This document shows positions 43,094-52,713 of a stretch of DNA of 64,000 bases, in pieces. The DNA lies in the NCBI RefSeq assembly GCF_013004065.1, contig NZ_CP053084.1, positions 1,674,001 to 1,738,000 of the forward strand. Reading direction: 5' to 3'. The first letter of the stretch is position 1. Each line of letters begins with the position of its first letter. Source of the stretch: Limnobacter sp. SAORIC-580 (GTDB taxonomy: Bacteria; Pseudomonadota; Gammaproteobacteria; Burkholderiales; Burkholderiaceae_B). A model generated the notes under the pieces. That model made no database searches, was not told the origin of the DNA, and was given only the letters and a program-made list of their open reading frames with translations. Position numbers and translations under genes: made by a program.

Positions 43094-45063
43094 TGGCGCT
43101 CCCCCTGCTGTCCGGCAACGGCCAGCCTCAGCGCGGCAGAGGTAGCCTGCAATTCTGGCAACACCAAATCAAGTTGAACTTCGCCAATTTCAGCCAGCAC
43201 AGTTTGAGCACGCTGCACTTGGATGGATTTACTGTCAAAGTAGGTATTCAACAAATTGCCTGATCGCTCAAGATCAGATTTCAGCAAAGTGGCCTGACGC
43301 GACAAGAGCGAAATTCGTGCATTCAACAAGGACAAACGCAGTGTATTGCGCAAATCAGTTTCTTGACGACTGGACAACATGAGCACTTCAGGGCTGTCTA
43401 CTTTGGTGACTTCGATCAATGATTTGATGTCGTACCAAACTGTTTGAGCCACTTTTTTAATGGAAGCCCAGGCTTTCTCAAACCCTTGCGCTTGTTCGTT
43501 GGCTGCTGGCGCTTGAGTGTCGGCTACTACCTCAGATGCTTCTTCTTCGGTCAACTGCGCCAATGTTTGATCAGTGGTGGCCTGTGCGCTTGACAGCATC
43601 GGCAAACTTTCAACAGAGTTAACCACCGAATCAAGAGAAATCGCCAGCCTCAGCAAATCGTCGCTAGGCAGGGCCTTGATTTCGGTTAAGTCTTTTTCCA
43701 ACGCGGTGCGCAAATTCAACAAAGAAGGTTTCTCTGTGCCCTCCAGCAGGTCGATGGCCTGGGACAGGGCAATAGACGCTCCCTTTACATTGCCCAACAA
43801 ATACAACTGGCGTTTGGCAATTGATATCAACTGCTCTACTTCGCTAAGCGACACTTCCGTTCGGCTGGCCAACAGGCTGTTATAGACCTCCTCAAGACTG
43901 GCGCGTTGGCTGGCCTCCTCTTTCTGGGCAAGCTCCAACAGGTCAAAACGGGTTTTCAGGTCTTTCGCCAGATCGCTCGATTTGCTGATTTCTTCTTTCA
44001 CCAAATCAAGTGTGGTCGACTCTTTCTGAATCCGCTCGCCAAAGGCCATGCGTGTTTTTTCAATCTGGTTTTTCCCGGCAAACGCAATCAGCAAAATGAG
44101 TACAAAGCTGAGCACCGAGATGAAAAATGCAGCTTTGCCCAACCACTGCCCATTGGGCTGGGAAGCGCTGGCAGAAGCCGGTCTGGATTGGGAGGTGACA
44201 ACCGGTTGCGGGTTGACAGCAGGCGTGGCAGAGTTGGTTTGATTGTTGTTTTCCATGCTTTTCTTGTTGGATTTCAGCCATGAATTTACCGATTGTATCC
44301 CTGTTGCTATCTGGACAACATGGGCATATCCCAATTCCCTGCATTTGGCCGTAATGCGGGGATGTGTGGTCAATACGGTGGCGGTTTCTTTCAACACCTT
44401 GAGTTGTGATTCCGATTTGCGTGCCAACTGCGAATCGAGGGCCTCTATGGTTTCGCTGCTGGTAATCCAGAGCACCGCCTCAGCCGCTCGGGCAAACAGT
44501 GCTTCGCACTGAGCATTGCTTTGCTCAATCACCTTGCGGTCATAACACTCCAGTACTGTCACGTCGTGTTGCATTTCCTCCAGCTTTTTTGGAAACTCAA
44601 CACGGCCTCTGGGGCCTTTGCATACCATTACCCGGCAGCTACCCGCTTCAAAATGCGTGGCCAGCAAGCGGGCCAGCCCGTCGGAATCCTCGGTTTCATG
44701 GTCGTTTTCGCCAGTAGGGGCGATAATTTTGTCTTTGGGAATACCCAAGTCCATGGCCAACTTGGCGCTTTGCCGCCCCATTACCCCACAGTAAACATGG
44801 GCTGGCCACTGCCCCAGGTTGGTCACCGCAATTTCAAGAACCGAAGGACTTACAAAAACGATCAAATGGTTGGATTTTTCGGTGGCCGCATCAAGCCATG
44901 GCCGAATGGTTAACATGGCTGCCAAATCTGGCACCAATTCAAACACCGGAAAATACATCACATGGCCCGCATGCATTTGATCAAGCTGACGCTTCAAATC
45001 AACGCGCTGAGTCAGATACTGATCGGGCAACTTGGGTTTGCAAACGACCAAAGTGTGAGTCAT
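43090..45063 (-). CDS. Fused uroporphyrinogen-III synthase and HemX-like protein
   Basis: A 657-residue fusion. Residues 1 to about 265 form the HemD domain, which closes and inverts ring D of hydroxymethylbilane to give uroporphyrinogen III (LIVFVSPSVLEIAV, VMVCKGPRGRVEFP and LWITSSETIEAL are recognisable). A Ser/Asn/Gln-rich linker leads to one membrane helix near 312-332 and a long periplasmic coiled-coil part like HemX. Both parts are usually separate in gammaproteobacteria; the fusion occurs in Burkholderiales. It starts nine bases after hemC and overlaps hemY. Confidence 0.88.
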   Translation of the reverse strand: MTHTLVVCKPKLPDQYLTQRVDLKRQLDQMHAGHVMYFPVFELVPDLAAMLTIRPWLDAATEKSNHLIVFVSPSVLEIAVTNLGQWPAHVYCGVMGRQSAKLAMDLGIPKDKIIAPTGENDHETEDSDGLARLLATHFEAGSCRVMVCKGPRGRVEFPKKLEEMQHDVTVLECYDRKVIEQSNAQCEALFARAAEAVLWITSSETIEALDSQLARKSESQLKVLKETATVLTTHPRITAKCRELGYAHVVQIATGIQSVNSWLKSNKKSMENNNQTNSATPAVNPQPVVTSQSRPASASASQPNGQWLGKAAFFISVLSFVLILLIAFAGKNQIEKTRMAFGERIQKESTTLDLVKEEISKSSDLAKDLKTRFDLLELAQKEEASQRASLEEVYNSLLASRTEVSLSEVEQLISIAKRQLYLLGNVKGASIALSQAIDLLEGTEKPSLLNLRTALEKDLTEIKALPSDDLLRLAISLDSVVNSVESLPMLSSAQATTDQTLAQLTEEEASEVVADTQAPAANEQAQGFEKAWASIKKVAQTVWYDIKSLIEVTKVDSPEVLMLSSRQETDLRNTLRLSLLNARISLLSRQATLLKSDLERSGNLLNTYFDSKSIQVQRAQTVLAEIGEVQLDLVLPELQATSAALRLAVAGQQGERQ

Positions 45064-45072
45064 GTCCGGTAG

Positions 45073-46005
45073 TTATCCTTTAAATTGTTGAATAGCCGAT
45101 TCAATCAAGGCCTGCGCACCTTCTTGAAGCAAACCTTCGATTACCAGGTCCGCGGCAGTTTCCCAGTGTTGCAGGCTTGCCTGCGCACTTTTCTCGATCA
45201 CAGTCTTGCCATCCGGGCTGGCCACCAAGCCTCGCAAAGTGAAAGTGTGTGCATCGTTCAGGGTTGCATAGCCAGCAATAGGCACTTGGCAACTGCCGCC
45301 GAGCGCTTTGGACACTGAACGCTCTGCGCTCACCAAGGCGGTACACACCGGGTCAATCAGTGGCTTTACCAACTCGGCCAATTGTGAATCGCCGGCGCGA
45401 ATTTCCAGGCCCAAGGCACCCTGCCCCACGGCGGGCAACATGTCGGTTGATTCAATCACGTTGCGAATTCTTGAATGCAAACCAAGGCGTTTCAAACCGG
45501 CAGCAGCCAAAACTATGGCTTGATACTGACCTGAATCCAATTTGCCCAATCGAGTATCCAGATTGCCGCGCAAAGGCTCGACTTTCAAATGCGGATAACG
45601 CGCCAACACCTGTGCCTGCCTGCGCAAGCTGGAGCTGCCAACCACGGCACCTGCTGGCAAATCAGCCAAGCTGGCATAGTCATTGGACACAAATGCATCG
45701 TGTGGGTCTTCGCGAGTCATGAAGCCCAGCAGTTGAAACTCAGGATCCAGGTCCATGGGAATGTCTTTGCCAGAATGCACGGCCAAATCGGCCCGCCCTT
45801 CAAGCAAGGCATGCTCCAGTTCTTTGATGAAAAGTCCTTTTCCGCCAATTTTTGCAAGTGAGCGGTCCAGAATCTGATCGCCCTTGGTGGTCATTCCCAC
45901 AATTTCAACGCCAGAAACCCCAGGCAACGCCAGTAACAGGTCTCGAACATGTTCAGCCTGCCACATGGCCAAGCGGCTTTCCCTTGATGCAATTCTTATT
46001 TTCAT
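45073..46005 (-). CDS. hemC: Porphobilinogen deaminase (hydroxymethylbilane synthase)
   Basis: Condenses four porphobilinogens into hydroxymethylbilane. The 310-residue protein starts [19 protein letters not shown], has [12 protein letters not shown] with the catalytic aspartate near residue 84, the arginine-rich [18 protein letters not shown], and Cys239 in [12 protein letters not shown] that holds the dipyrromethane cofactor. First gene of hemC-hemDX-hemY and divergent from argH. Confidence 0.97.
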   Translation of the reverse strand: MKIRIASRESRLAMWQAEHVRDLLLALPGVSGVEIVGMTTKGDQILDRSLAKIGGKGLFIKELEHALLEGRADLAVHSGKDIPMDLDPEFQLLGFMTREDPHDAFVSNDYASLADLPAGAVVGSSSLRRQAQVLARYPHLKVEPLRGNLDTRLGKLDSGQYQAIVLAAAGLKRLGLHSRIRNVIESTDMLPAVGQGALGLEIRAGDSQLAELVKPLIDPVCTALVSAERSVSKALGGSCQVPIAGYATLNDAHTFTLRGLVASPDGKTVIEKSAQASLQHWETAADLVIEGLLQEGAQALIESAIQQFKG

Positions 46006-46114
46006 TCAGTGTGGCGACATCGCTAGTCGCAATTCAGTGGATAAATTTCAATCAATTCCCCACAGCAAGGCTGTGAGAAGGCGTTCATGACGAAAGTCTA
46101 GCACGGCAACCCCT

Positions 46115-46120
46115 TATAAT
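46115..46120 (+). promoter_or_regulatory. Candidate -10 box for argH
   Basis: A perfect TATAAT 35 bases before the argH ATG in the divergent hemC-argH gap. No good -35 hexamer was found at 16-18 bases upstream. Confidence 0.35.
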
Positions 46121-46154
46121 TAGGCCCTGTTCCAAAGTGCATAAAGGATTCCCC

Positions 46155-47579
46155 ATGTCGAACCAATGGTCCAAAAAACAGGAAGCATGGTCAGCCCGAT
46201 TCAACGAACCCATGTCCGAGCTGGTCAAGCGCTACACTGCATCCGTGTTTTTTGACAAACGGCTGGCCGAGTTCGACATTCAAGGCTCATTGGCACATGC
46301 CACCATGCTGGCTGAGGCGGGAGTTATTGCAGCGTCCGACCTTCAGGCAATACAAAACGGTATGTCGCAAATTCTGGATGAAATCAAGGCGGGTCAGTTC
46401 ACATGGCAGCTGGATCTTGAAGACGTGCACTTGAACATCGAGCGCAGGCTTACCGAGTTGGTGGGTGACGCTGGCAAACGTCTGCACACAGGCCGCTCTC
46501 GCAATGACCAGGTGGCCACGGACATTCGCCTGTTTTTGCGCCACGAGGTAGACCGCATTCAGGGATTGCTCAAGGCGCTTATTCAAGCACTGGTCACTGT
46601 GGCTGAACGCAACCACGACACCGTCATGCCTGGCTTTACCCACTTGCAAGTGGCACAGCCTGTTACTTTCGGGCACCACTTGCTGGCTTATGCAGAAATG
46701 TTTGAACGCGACCTGGAACGCATGCAAGATTGCCGCAAGCGAATTAACCGATTGCCACTGGGTGCGGCTGCATTGGCGGGAACCACATTCCCCATCAATC
46801 GCAATCGCACAGCTGAACTGCTGGGGTTTGATGCCCCAACCCGCAACAGTCTCGATTCCGTTTCAGACCGTGATTTTGCAATTGAATTTTGCTCGGCCAG
46901 CAGCATCTTGATGATGCACGTATCGCGCCTGTCTGAAGAATTGATTATCTGGATGAGCCAGCGCTATGCATTCATCGATCTGCCCGATCGTTTCTGCACC
47001 GGTTCGTCCATCATGCCACAAAAGAAAAACCCGGATGTGCCGGAACTTGCGCGCGGCAAAACAGGCCGTGTTTATGGACACCTGATGGGCCTGCTGACCT
47101 TGATGAAAGGCCAGCCACTGGCCTACAACAAAGACAACCAGGAAGACAAAGAGCCCCTTTTCGACACCGTTGATACTGTGGTCGACACGCTCACTATTTT
47201 TGCTGAAATGGTTGAGGGCATTCAAGTGAAAGCCGACAACATGCGCGCAGCCACACTGGAAGGCTATGCCACAGCTACTGATCTGGCGGATGCCTTGGTC
47301 AAGCGCGGCATGCCTTTCCGTGATGCACATGAGGCTGTTGCCCGTGCCGTGCGGTACTGCGACACCCAGCAATGTGGCCTGGAGGCGCTGAGCGTAGCCC
47401 AACTTCAAGAGGCTCTGAAACTAACCGAACTGGGCTACAGCGACGATTTGGTGAACCAGGAATTGTGTGCGGTACTCACACTCGAAGGCTCGCTACAGGC
47501 ACGCAACCACGTGGGTGGAACCAACCCGGTACAGGTCAAAACAGCTGCGGCCGAAACCCGCAAGCGGCTGGGTTTGTAA
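46155..47579 (+). CDS. argH: Argininosuccinate lyase
   Basis: Last step of arginine synthesis: splits argininosuccinate into arginine and fumarate. The 474-residue protein has the fumarase/aspartase superfamily signature [20 protein letters not shown] near residue 280 with the catalytic serine, plus [13 protein letters not shown] near 107 and [14 protein letters not shown] near 157. The ATG at 46155 follows AAAGGA; an in-frame ATG six codons earlier has a weaker context. TRAP transporter genes follow within a few bases. Confidence 0.97.
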   Translation: MSNQWSKKQEAWSARFNEPMSELVKRYTASVFFDKRLAEFDIQGSLAHATMLAEAGVIAASDLQAIQNGMSQILDEIKAGQFTWQLDLEDVHLNIERRLTELVGDAGKRLHTGRSRNDQVATDIRLFLRHEVDRIQGLLKALIQALVTVAERNHDTVMPGFTHLQVAQPVTFGHHLLAYAEMFERDLERMQDCRKRINRLPLGAAALAGTTFPINRNRTAELLGFDAPTRNSLDSVSDRDFAIEFCSASSILMMHVSRLSEELIIWMSQRYAFIDLPDRFCTGSSIMPQKKNPDVPELARGKTGRVYGHLMGLLTLMKGQPLAYNKDNQEDKEPLFDTVDTVVDTLTIFAEMVEGIQVKADNMRAATLEGYATATDLADALVKRGMPFRDAHEAVARAVRYCDTQQCGLEALSVAQLQEALKLTELGYSDDLVNQELCAVLTLEGSLQARNHVGGTNPVQVKTAAAETRKRLGL

Positions 47580-47581
47580 AG

Positions 47582-48100
47582 TTGAAGGGGTTGTTGGCCA
47601 TCTCACGCGGCATTGACGGCCTGAACACCAGGCTGGGGCTTGCCGTCGGTTGGTTAATTTTAATCACTACGCTGGTGTCGGCCTACAACGCTGTGGTGCG
47701 AAAAGTTTTTGACACCAGCAGCAATGGCTTGCTTGAAATTCAGTGGTATTTGTTTGGCGCTGTGTTTTTACTGGGTGCCGCTTACACCCTGCAACAAAAT
47801 GCACATGTACGCATCGACGTGCTTTCAAACCGGTTTTCCGAGTCAACGCGCGCCTGGATCGACATTCTGGGGCATGTGCTGTTCACCTTGCCTCTAATCG
47901 GTTTTGTTCTTGTGTCAGGCTGGGACTTCGCCTATGAGTCATTTCGAATCAATGAATACTCTGCCGACCCAGGTGGTTTGATCCGCTGGCCAGCCAAGGC
48001 ATTAATCGTTTTGGGATTCGGATTGCTTGGCTTGCAAGTTTGTTCCGAAATCATCAAAAAAATCGCCGTAATCAAGGGACACCCCACACCATGCCAATAA
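47582..48100 (+). CDS. TRAP transporter small membrane subunit (DctQ)
   Basis: Small four-helix permease of a tripartite ATP-independent periplasmic transporter, about 172 residues. Support: the four hydrophobic segments, EIQWYLFGAVFLLGAAYTLQ with the conserved Glu-x-x-Trp, and HVRIDVLSNRFS, both typical of DctQ, plus the adjoining large permease. No ATG fits; TTG codons at 47582, 47591 and 47594 are candidate starts (AAGGGG favours 47594). It begins within 15 bases of the argH stop, so it is probably read from the argH transcript. It overlaps the next gene by ten bases. Confidence 0.85.
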   Translation: MKGLLAISRGIDGLNTRLGLAVGWLILITTLVSAYNAVVRKVFDTSSNGLLEIQWYLFGAVFLLGAAYTLQQNAHVRIDVLSNRFSESTRAWIDILGHVLFTLPLIGFVLVSGWDFAYESFRINEYSADPGGLIRWPAKALIVLGFGLLGLQVCSEIIKKIAVIKGHPTPCQ

Positions 48101-49539
48101 TTCCGGTTGAATGGTTGGCGCCCCTCATGTTCGCAGTCCTGCTGCTGTTCATGGTCAGCGGCTTTCCTGTCGCATTCGCCCTGGCTGCAAACGGGCTACT
48201 GTTTGGCTACATCGCGATTGAGCAAGGGTTAATGAACGTGGCCTTGCTGCAAGCGCTGCCCGACCGGATATTCGGAATCATGAGCAATGAAACCCTGCTC
48301 GCTATTCCGTTTTTCACTTTCATGGGCTTGGTACTTGAACGCAGTGGCATGGCCGAAGACCTGCTGGAAACCATCGGCCAATTGTTTGGCCGGGTGCGCG
48401 GCGGTTTGGCCTATGCAGTGATATTGGTAGGCGCTTTGTTGGCCGCCACCACTGGCGTAGTGGCGGCTTCGGTCATATCCATGGGGCTTATTTCTTTGCC
48501 CATCATGTTGAAATATGGCTACAGTCAATCGGTGTCTACTGGCGTTATTGCCGCTTCGGGAACACTGGCCCAAATTATTCCACCGTCGCTGGTTTTAATT
48601 GTCATGGCCGATCAACTGGGGGTTTCAGTGGGGGCCATGTACCAAGGTGCGCTAATTCCTGCCTTGTTACTGGTGCTTCTTTACAACGCTTATGTGTTTG
48701 TAATTACACGCGTTCAAAAGAACGCCCTGCCTGCTTTGCCCCCAGAGGCCTGCTACATCGGTCAAAGCAATTCGGGTGCGCGAATACTGAAAGCTGTGGT
48801 GTTTGTGCTAATGCCTCCTTTGGCCTTGGTATTTCTGGTGCTGGGCACCATTTTTCTGGGCATTGCCACGCCCACCGAGGGCGGTGCCATGGGTGCTGTG
48901 GGTGCTTTGCTGATCGCGGCATCCAAGAAGCGGTTGAATCTGGATTTGCTGAAACAATCAATCGATTCCACGACCAAACTTTCCTGCTTTGTGTTGTTCA
49001 TTTTGATTGGCTCTACCGTGTTTGGTCTTACTTTCAGGGCGGTTGAAGGCGACCTGTGGGTGGAACAACTGATGGGTGATTTGCCAGGTGGTGAACTTGG
49101 ATTCTTGATCGCAGTGCAAATCCTGATTTTTGTGTTGGGCTTCTTTCTGGATTTCTTTGAAATTGCGTTTATCGTAATTCCATTGCTTGTACCAGTGGCT
49201 GACAAACTGGGCATTGACCTGGTGTGGTTCGGCGTCATGATCGCCATGAACATGCAAACCTCTTTTCTGACCCCACCGTTTGGCTTCTCGCTGTTCTACC
49301 TGAAATCGGTCACACCCAAGGTGGTAAAAACGATTGAAATTTACAAGGGCTCCCTGCCGTTCATTGCCTTGCAATTGTTGATGGTGGTGCTTATTTTTGC
49401 CTTTCCACAGCTGGTGATCCAGGAGGAAAAGGTGAAGTACCAAGACAGCCCATTGCAACTGGACCTGCCCACGCAGAATTACGGGGGTGGGAACGACCCG
49501 GCCGAGCAACAACCTTTTGTTCCAAGCTTCAGCGAATAG
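48091..49539 (+). CDS. TRAP transporter large membrane subunit (DctM)
   Basis: Large permease of the TRAP transporter, 482 residues with many hydrophobic helices. Typical DctM segments are ETLLAIPFFTFMGLVLERSGMAEDLLE, ASGTLAQIIPPSLVLIVMADQLG near residue 160, ATPTEGGAMGAVGALL near 265, and MNMQTSFLTPPFGFSLFYLK near 385. The protein ends in a polar tail. It works with the small subunit upstream and probably with the substrate-binding protein at 51604. It converges on the histidine kinase. Confidence 0.92.
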   Translation: MPIIPVEWLAPLMFAVLLLFMVSGFPVAFALAANGLLFGYIAIEQGLMNVALLQALPDRIFGIMSNETLLAIPFFTFMGLVLERSGMAEDLLETIGQLFGRVRGGLAYAVILVGALLAATTGVVAASVISMGLISLPIMLKYGYSQSVSTGVIAASGTLAQIIPPSLVLIVMADQLGVSVGAMYQGALIPALLLVLLYNAYVFVITRVQKNALPALPPEACYIGQSNSGARILKAVVFVLMPPLALVFLVLGTIFLGIATPTEGGAMGAVGALLIAASKKRLNLDLLKQSIDSTTKLSCFVLFILIGSTVFGLTFRAVEGDLWVEQLMGDLPGGELGFLIAVQILIFVLGFFLDFFEIAFIVIPLLVPVADKLGIDLVWFGVMIAMNMQTSFLTPPFGFSLFYLKSVTPKVVKTIEIYKGSLPFIALQLLMVVLIFAFPQLVIQEEKVKYQDSPLQLDLPTQNYGGGNDPAEQQPFVPSFSE

Positions 49540-49563
49540 CTGCCCAGGTCATTGGCAATCGGC

Positions 49564-50709
49564 TTAACCCGTTTTTTTCGAGTTCAAGGTCACAACTTCA
49601 GCCTTGTTTGAAATTCGATCGGCAAGTTCAAGCACAAACACCGTACCCCCTTCCTTGACATTGCACATCGACAAATTCCATTCCATTTCCTGGCAAAGGC
49701 ACTTGACCACATACAAACCTATGCCTGTTTTAGGAAGGTCGCTGCCAAAGGTTGAGTACCTTGCCGCCTTGTGCTGCAATATGTCCTCTTGCAGGCCTGG
49801 GCCTGAATCTTTGACGGTAAACCGGTGAATTCCACCATGGCGTCGATAGGAGAATGCCACACCACCCTCAAGCGTATGTTCTACCGCGTTGAACACCAAA
49901 TTTCCCATAACCCGTTTCAATCGGCGGGCATCCGTGTGAATCAGGAACTCCTCCACATCGACATGGAAAGTCAGCCCTTTGGTTTCAGCCAACTGTCCCA
50001 TCCAGCCCTCGAGCGACTTGCAAAGCTCGGTGCTTGAAACGCTCTCAATTCTTTTCTCGCGTTGCTCACCCAGTTCAAGCCGGGTGGCCTCGAGCATGTT
50101 TTCAGCCAAGTCGTGAAGCCACCTTTGGCAACTGGTCATTTGACGAATAACCTGATTGGACGCGGCATGTTGATGGAAAGTATCCAGCGAGGGGTGACCC
50201 ACCAACAAACCCAGTGCATGCAAGGGCTGACGCATGTCATGCTGAACACCAGCCAGCCAGCGCAACCTGTCTTTCCATTCGCTGAGCACACTGTGTTTTG
50301 CATTTCGCCACCGGGCTTGCTGGGTTCGCCGGTTTTGAATCCGTTGTTTTGCAATGCTGTACCGGTGCTGCCTTTCCAATAAAACTGCCAGCAGCGTAAA
50401 CGGTGAAACCCAGCACAACACCGCAAAGCTGAGGTGCTGCCAGTTCAGCGACAACACCCAGCCACCGAAAGCTGAAGCAAAAACCAGAAACCAGAGTTTT
50501 TCTGTGGGCGGCACCCGAAAGGCACGCCTGCAGGACACTTTGGCATTGAGCAGGCACCCGCTGATGAAGGCAATATAAGCCAACTGGGATTGAGCCCCAG
50601 TGTCCAGGCCCATCAATTGAAAAGACAAAGGCAACAAACACAGGGATGCCAGCAAGCATGCATCGTAGTGTTGCTGTACCCATGCACTAAGCCGGTTGAT
50701 TTGTCTCAT
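49564..50709 (-). CDS. Membrane-bound sensor histidine kinase
   Basis: A 381-residue sensor kinase. The N-terminal 115 residues hold about four membrane helices with almost no periplasmic domain, followed by a basic linker and the kinase core: phosphoacceptor His157 in VQHDMRQPLHALG, N box NLVFNAVEH at 270-278, G1 DSGPGL at 301-306, and G2 KTGIGLYVVK. The ATG at 50709 is 10 bases after the response-regulator stop; longer frames overlap that gene. The TRAP genes on both sides suggest it senses or controls uptake of an organic acid, which is inference. Confidence 0.87.
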   Translation of the reverse strand: MRQINRLSAWVQQHYDACLLASLCLLPLSFQLMGLDTGAQSQLAYIAFISGCLLNAKVSCRRAFRVPPTEKLWFLVFASAFGGWVLSLNWQHLSFAVLCWVSPFTLLAVLLERQHRYSIAKQRIQNRRTQQARWRNAKHSVLSEWKDRLRWLAGVQHDMRQPLHALGLLVGHPSLDTFHQHAASNQVIRQMTSCQRWLHDLAENMLEATRLELGEQREKRIESVSSTELCKSLEGWMGQLAETKGLTFHVDVEEFLIHTDARRLKRVMGNLVFNAVEHTLEGGVAFSYRRHGGIHRFTVKDSGPGLQEDILQHKAARYSTFGSDLPKTGIGLYVVKCLCQEMEWNLSMCNVKEGGTVFVLELADRISNKAEVVTLNSKKTG

Positions 50710-50719
50710 GAAGTGCAGC

Positions 50720-51388
50720 TTAATCGGAATAAACCTCGTCGGTTTTTTGTTCCTGCCAGGCTCGGTAAAGCATTGCGGCCTCCAGGCGATTTCGGGCATT
50801 CAGGCGGGCCAGAATGCTTCGAACGTGGGTTTTCACCGTTTCAGGAGACAGACCCAAATTCTGGGCGATTTCATGATTGGACTCGCCTTTGGCAATTCGG
50901 TACAACACAGACACTTGCCGCTCAGTGATTCGGGCCATTCGCTGACCAATCGTGAACCCGCTTGCGGCTTGCGTTTTTTGACTGATTTGATCGGTCCAGT
51001 TGTTGCGGCGCAAACGCAAAACCATACTGTCCAACACACTAAGCACGCGATCTTGGGTAATGCCTTTGGATACAAATTCCGTTTCAGGGTATTCATCGGC
51101 CATGTCACCCAAAATCTCTTCATTGCCAGAAATGACCAGCGTGCGGCTGTAATCAAAAGTTTCCAGCGCGGTTTCCAGTACTTTTTCTGGCGCCATATCA
51201 GGCAAGCCCAAGTCAAGCAGTACAAGGTCTGGTTGCTCGAAACGGCTGTGCTCAAGCGCGGGCCCGATGCGACTGAACAGCTTGACCTCAAGGTCGGTAT
51301 AGCGCGAATTCATGATGTCGCGCAAAGCCATGGCAATGATTGGGTGATCATCAATAATAAATACGCGTAGTTGATTAGGAGTCGACAT
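50720..51388 (-). CDS. NarL/FixJ-type response regulator
   Basis: A 222-residue two-component regulator. The receiver domain has the acidic pair Asp13-Asp14, phosphoacceptor Asp59 in LVLLDLGLPD, Ser87 and the conserved Lys108 in FVSKG; the C-terminal LuxR-type helix-turn-helix is TERQVSVLYRIAKGESNHEI to about residue 200, including GLSPETVKTHV. It is encoded directly before its kinase, reversed from the most common order, and downstream of the TRAP binding-protein gene on the same strand. Confidence 0.92.
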   Translation of the reverse strand: MSTPNQLRVFIIDDHPIIAMALRDIMNSRYTDLEVKLFSRIGPALEHSRFEQPDLVLLDLGLPDMAPEKVLETALETFDYSRTLVISGNEEILGDMADEYPETEFVSKGITQDRVLSVLDSMVLRLRRNNWTDQISQKTQAASGFTIGQRMARITERQVSVLYRIAKGESNHEIAQNLGLSPETVKTHVRSILARLNARNRLEAAMLYRAWQEQKTDEVYSD

Positions 51389-51544
51389 AAATTTGTCCCA
51401 TACAAGTCAAGTGTCAGAAGCCGTCGTTCAGAAGTGAATAGTGCCCTTGCCATTCATTACGACAGCCAAAAGAAGTGCGAACAACCCCGATAGGGGCGAC
51501 ACTGCGTTGGGTGACTTGTGCCAGGCTTTTGGTTCCATTAAACG
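51389..51544. other. Gap between the dctP-type gene and the response regulator
   Basis: Apart from the terminator that follows dctP, this part of the 215-base gap shows no gene. It should contain the response-regulator promoter, but I could not identify clear hexamers. A short CCCC-GATA-GGGG hairpin lies near 51488. Confidence 0.4.
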
Positions 51545-51572
51545 AAAAAGAGCGGCCAGTCAGCCGCTCTTT
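51545..51572 (-). terminator. Terminator after the TRAP binding-protein gene
   Basis: A 10-bp perfect stem (51547-51556 with 51563-51572) with a six-base loop, T-rich on the minus strand, 31 bases after the stop codon. Confidence 0.88.
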
Positions 51573-51603
51573 ATATCTGACCCCTCTTGCGTAGGTCAAA
51601 AAC

Positions 51604-52692
51604 TTACTTCGATCTGGGTATGTATGAGGCCATGGAATTTTCAGCAACCCGGAACCAGTTGTTCTGGTCGTTGCGGAAACGATTCCACGATGTGAATATT
51701 TTCTTGAATTTTGGATTGTTTTTGGATTCGTCGGCGTAAAGCTTTTCGGCTTCCTTGTAGGCGGCATCCAGAATATCGCGGGGATATATTCGAAGTTGCG
51801 CTCCCGATTGAATCAATCGGTTCAATGCAGCCGGGTTTTTGGCATCATATTCCGCCGTCATGGTGATATTCACCTCGGCCGCGGCTACTTCCAACGCAGC
51901 CTGATAACTCTTGGGCAGTTTGCTCCAGGCGTCCAGATTGACATAAAAACTCAATGAAGGGCCTGGCTCCCAAAATCCAGGGTAATAATAAAACCTGGCC
52001 ACTTTTTGAAAACCCAGTTTTTCATCGTCATATGGCCCAACCCATTCTGCTGCATCAATCGTGCCCTTTTCCAATGCCGGGTAAATATCGCCACCGGCTA
52101 TGGTTTGTGGCACTGCGCCCAAGGCCGCCATGATCTTCCCGCCAAAGCCCGGAATTCGAACTTTCAAACCTTTCAGATCGTTCAGGTTTTTGACTTCCTT
52201 GCGCCACCAGCCGCCCATTTGGGTGCCTGTGTTACCGCCAGGAAAATTGATGATGTTGTAGTCTTTCAAAAACTCACGGGTCATTTGCAAACCACCACCG
52301 TGATAAAGCCATGCGTTTTGTTGGCGAGCGGTCAAACCAAAGGGCAAGCCAGCTTCAAATGCGAACGCAGCATCTTTGCCCACGTAGTAGTAGCCAGCTG
52401 TGTGCCCACACTCCACCGTGCCACGCTGCACTGCGTCCAGCACTTGCAGGCCAGGCACAATTTCGCCAGCCGCAAAAGGGCGAATGTCGAACTTGCCACC
52501 GGTCAATTCAGACACGCGCTTGGCCAACTGAGGTGCAGCGCCCCACAGCGCATCCAGGCTTTTGGGGAAACTGGAGGTGAGGCGCCAGCGCACACTGGGG
52601 CCATCGGCGGCGAATGCGGCTGTTCCTGAAGCCGCTGTTGCGGTGGCGGCTGCTCCCAAACCCGCTTTTTTGAGAAAGGAACGACGTTCCAT
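51604..52692 (-). CDS. TRAP transporter substrate-binding protein (DctP family)
   Basis: Periplasmic receptor of the TRAP transporter, 362 residues. It has a Tat-type signal (ERRSFLKKAGLG at 2-13, likely cleavage after AFA near residue 28). The core WVGPYDDEKLGFQKVARFYY and LSFYVNLDAW resembles the TakP-like group that binds 2-oxo acids or lactate; the ligand here is inference. The two permease genes lie 2 kb away in convergent orientation, with the two-component pair between, so the transporter is split into two transcripts. Confidence 0.9.
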   Translation of the reverse strand: MERRSFLKKAGLGAAATATAASGTAAFAADGPSVRWRLTSSFPKSLDALWGAAPQLAKRVSELTGGKFDIRPFAAGEIVPGLQVLDAVQRGTVECGHTAGYYYVGKDAAFAFEAGLPFGLTARQQNAWLYHGGGLQMTREFLKDYNIINFPGGNTGTQMGGWWRKEVKNLNDLKGLKVRIPGFGGKIMAALGAVPQTIAGGDIYPALEKGTIDAAEWVGPYDDEKLGFQKVARFYYYPGFWEPGPSLSFYVNLDAWSKLPKSYQAALEVAAAEVNITMTAEYDAKNPAALNRLIQSGAQLRIYPRDILDAAYKEAEKLYADESKNNPKFKKIFTSWNRFRNDQNNWFRVAENSMASYIPRSK

Positions 52693-52713
52693 TGCTTGGT
52701 CTCCTTGTTTGCT

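Noticed and set aside
50696..51370. A 224-codon plus-strand frame opposite the response regulator
   Set aside because: The opposite frame has complete receiver and helix-turn-helix motifs; this one matches nothing.
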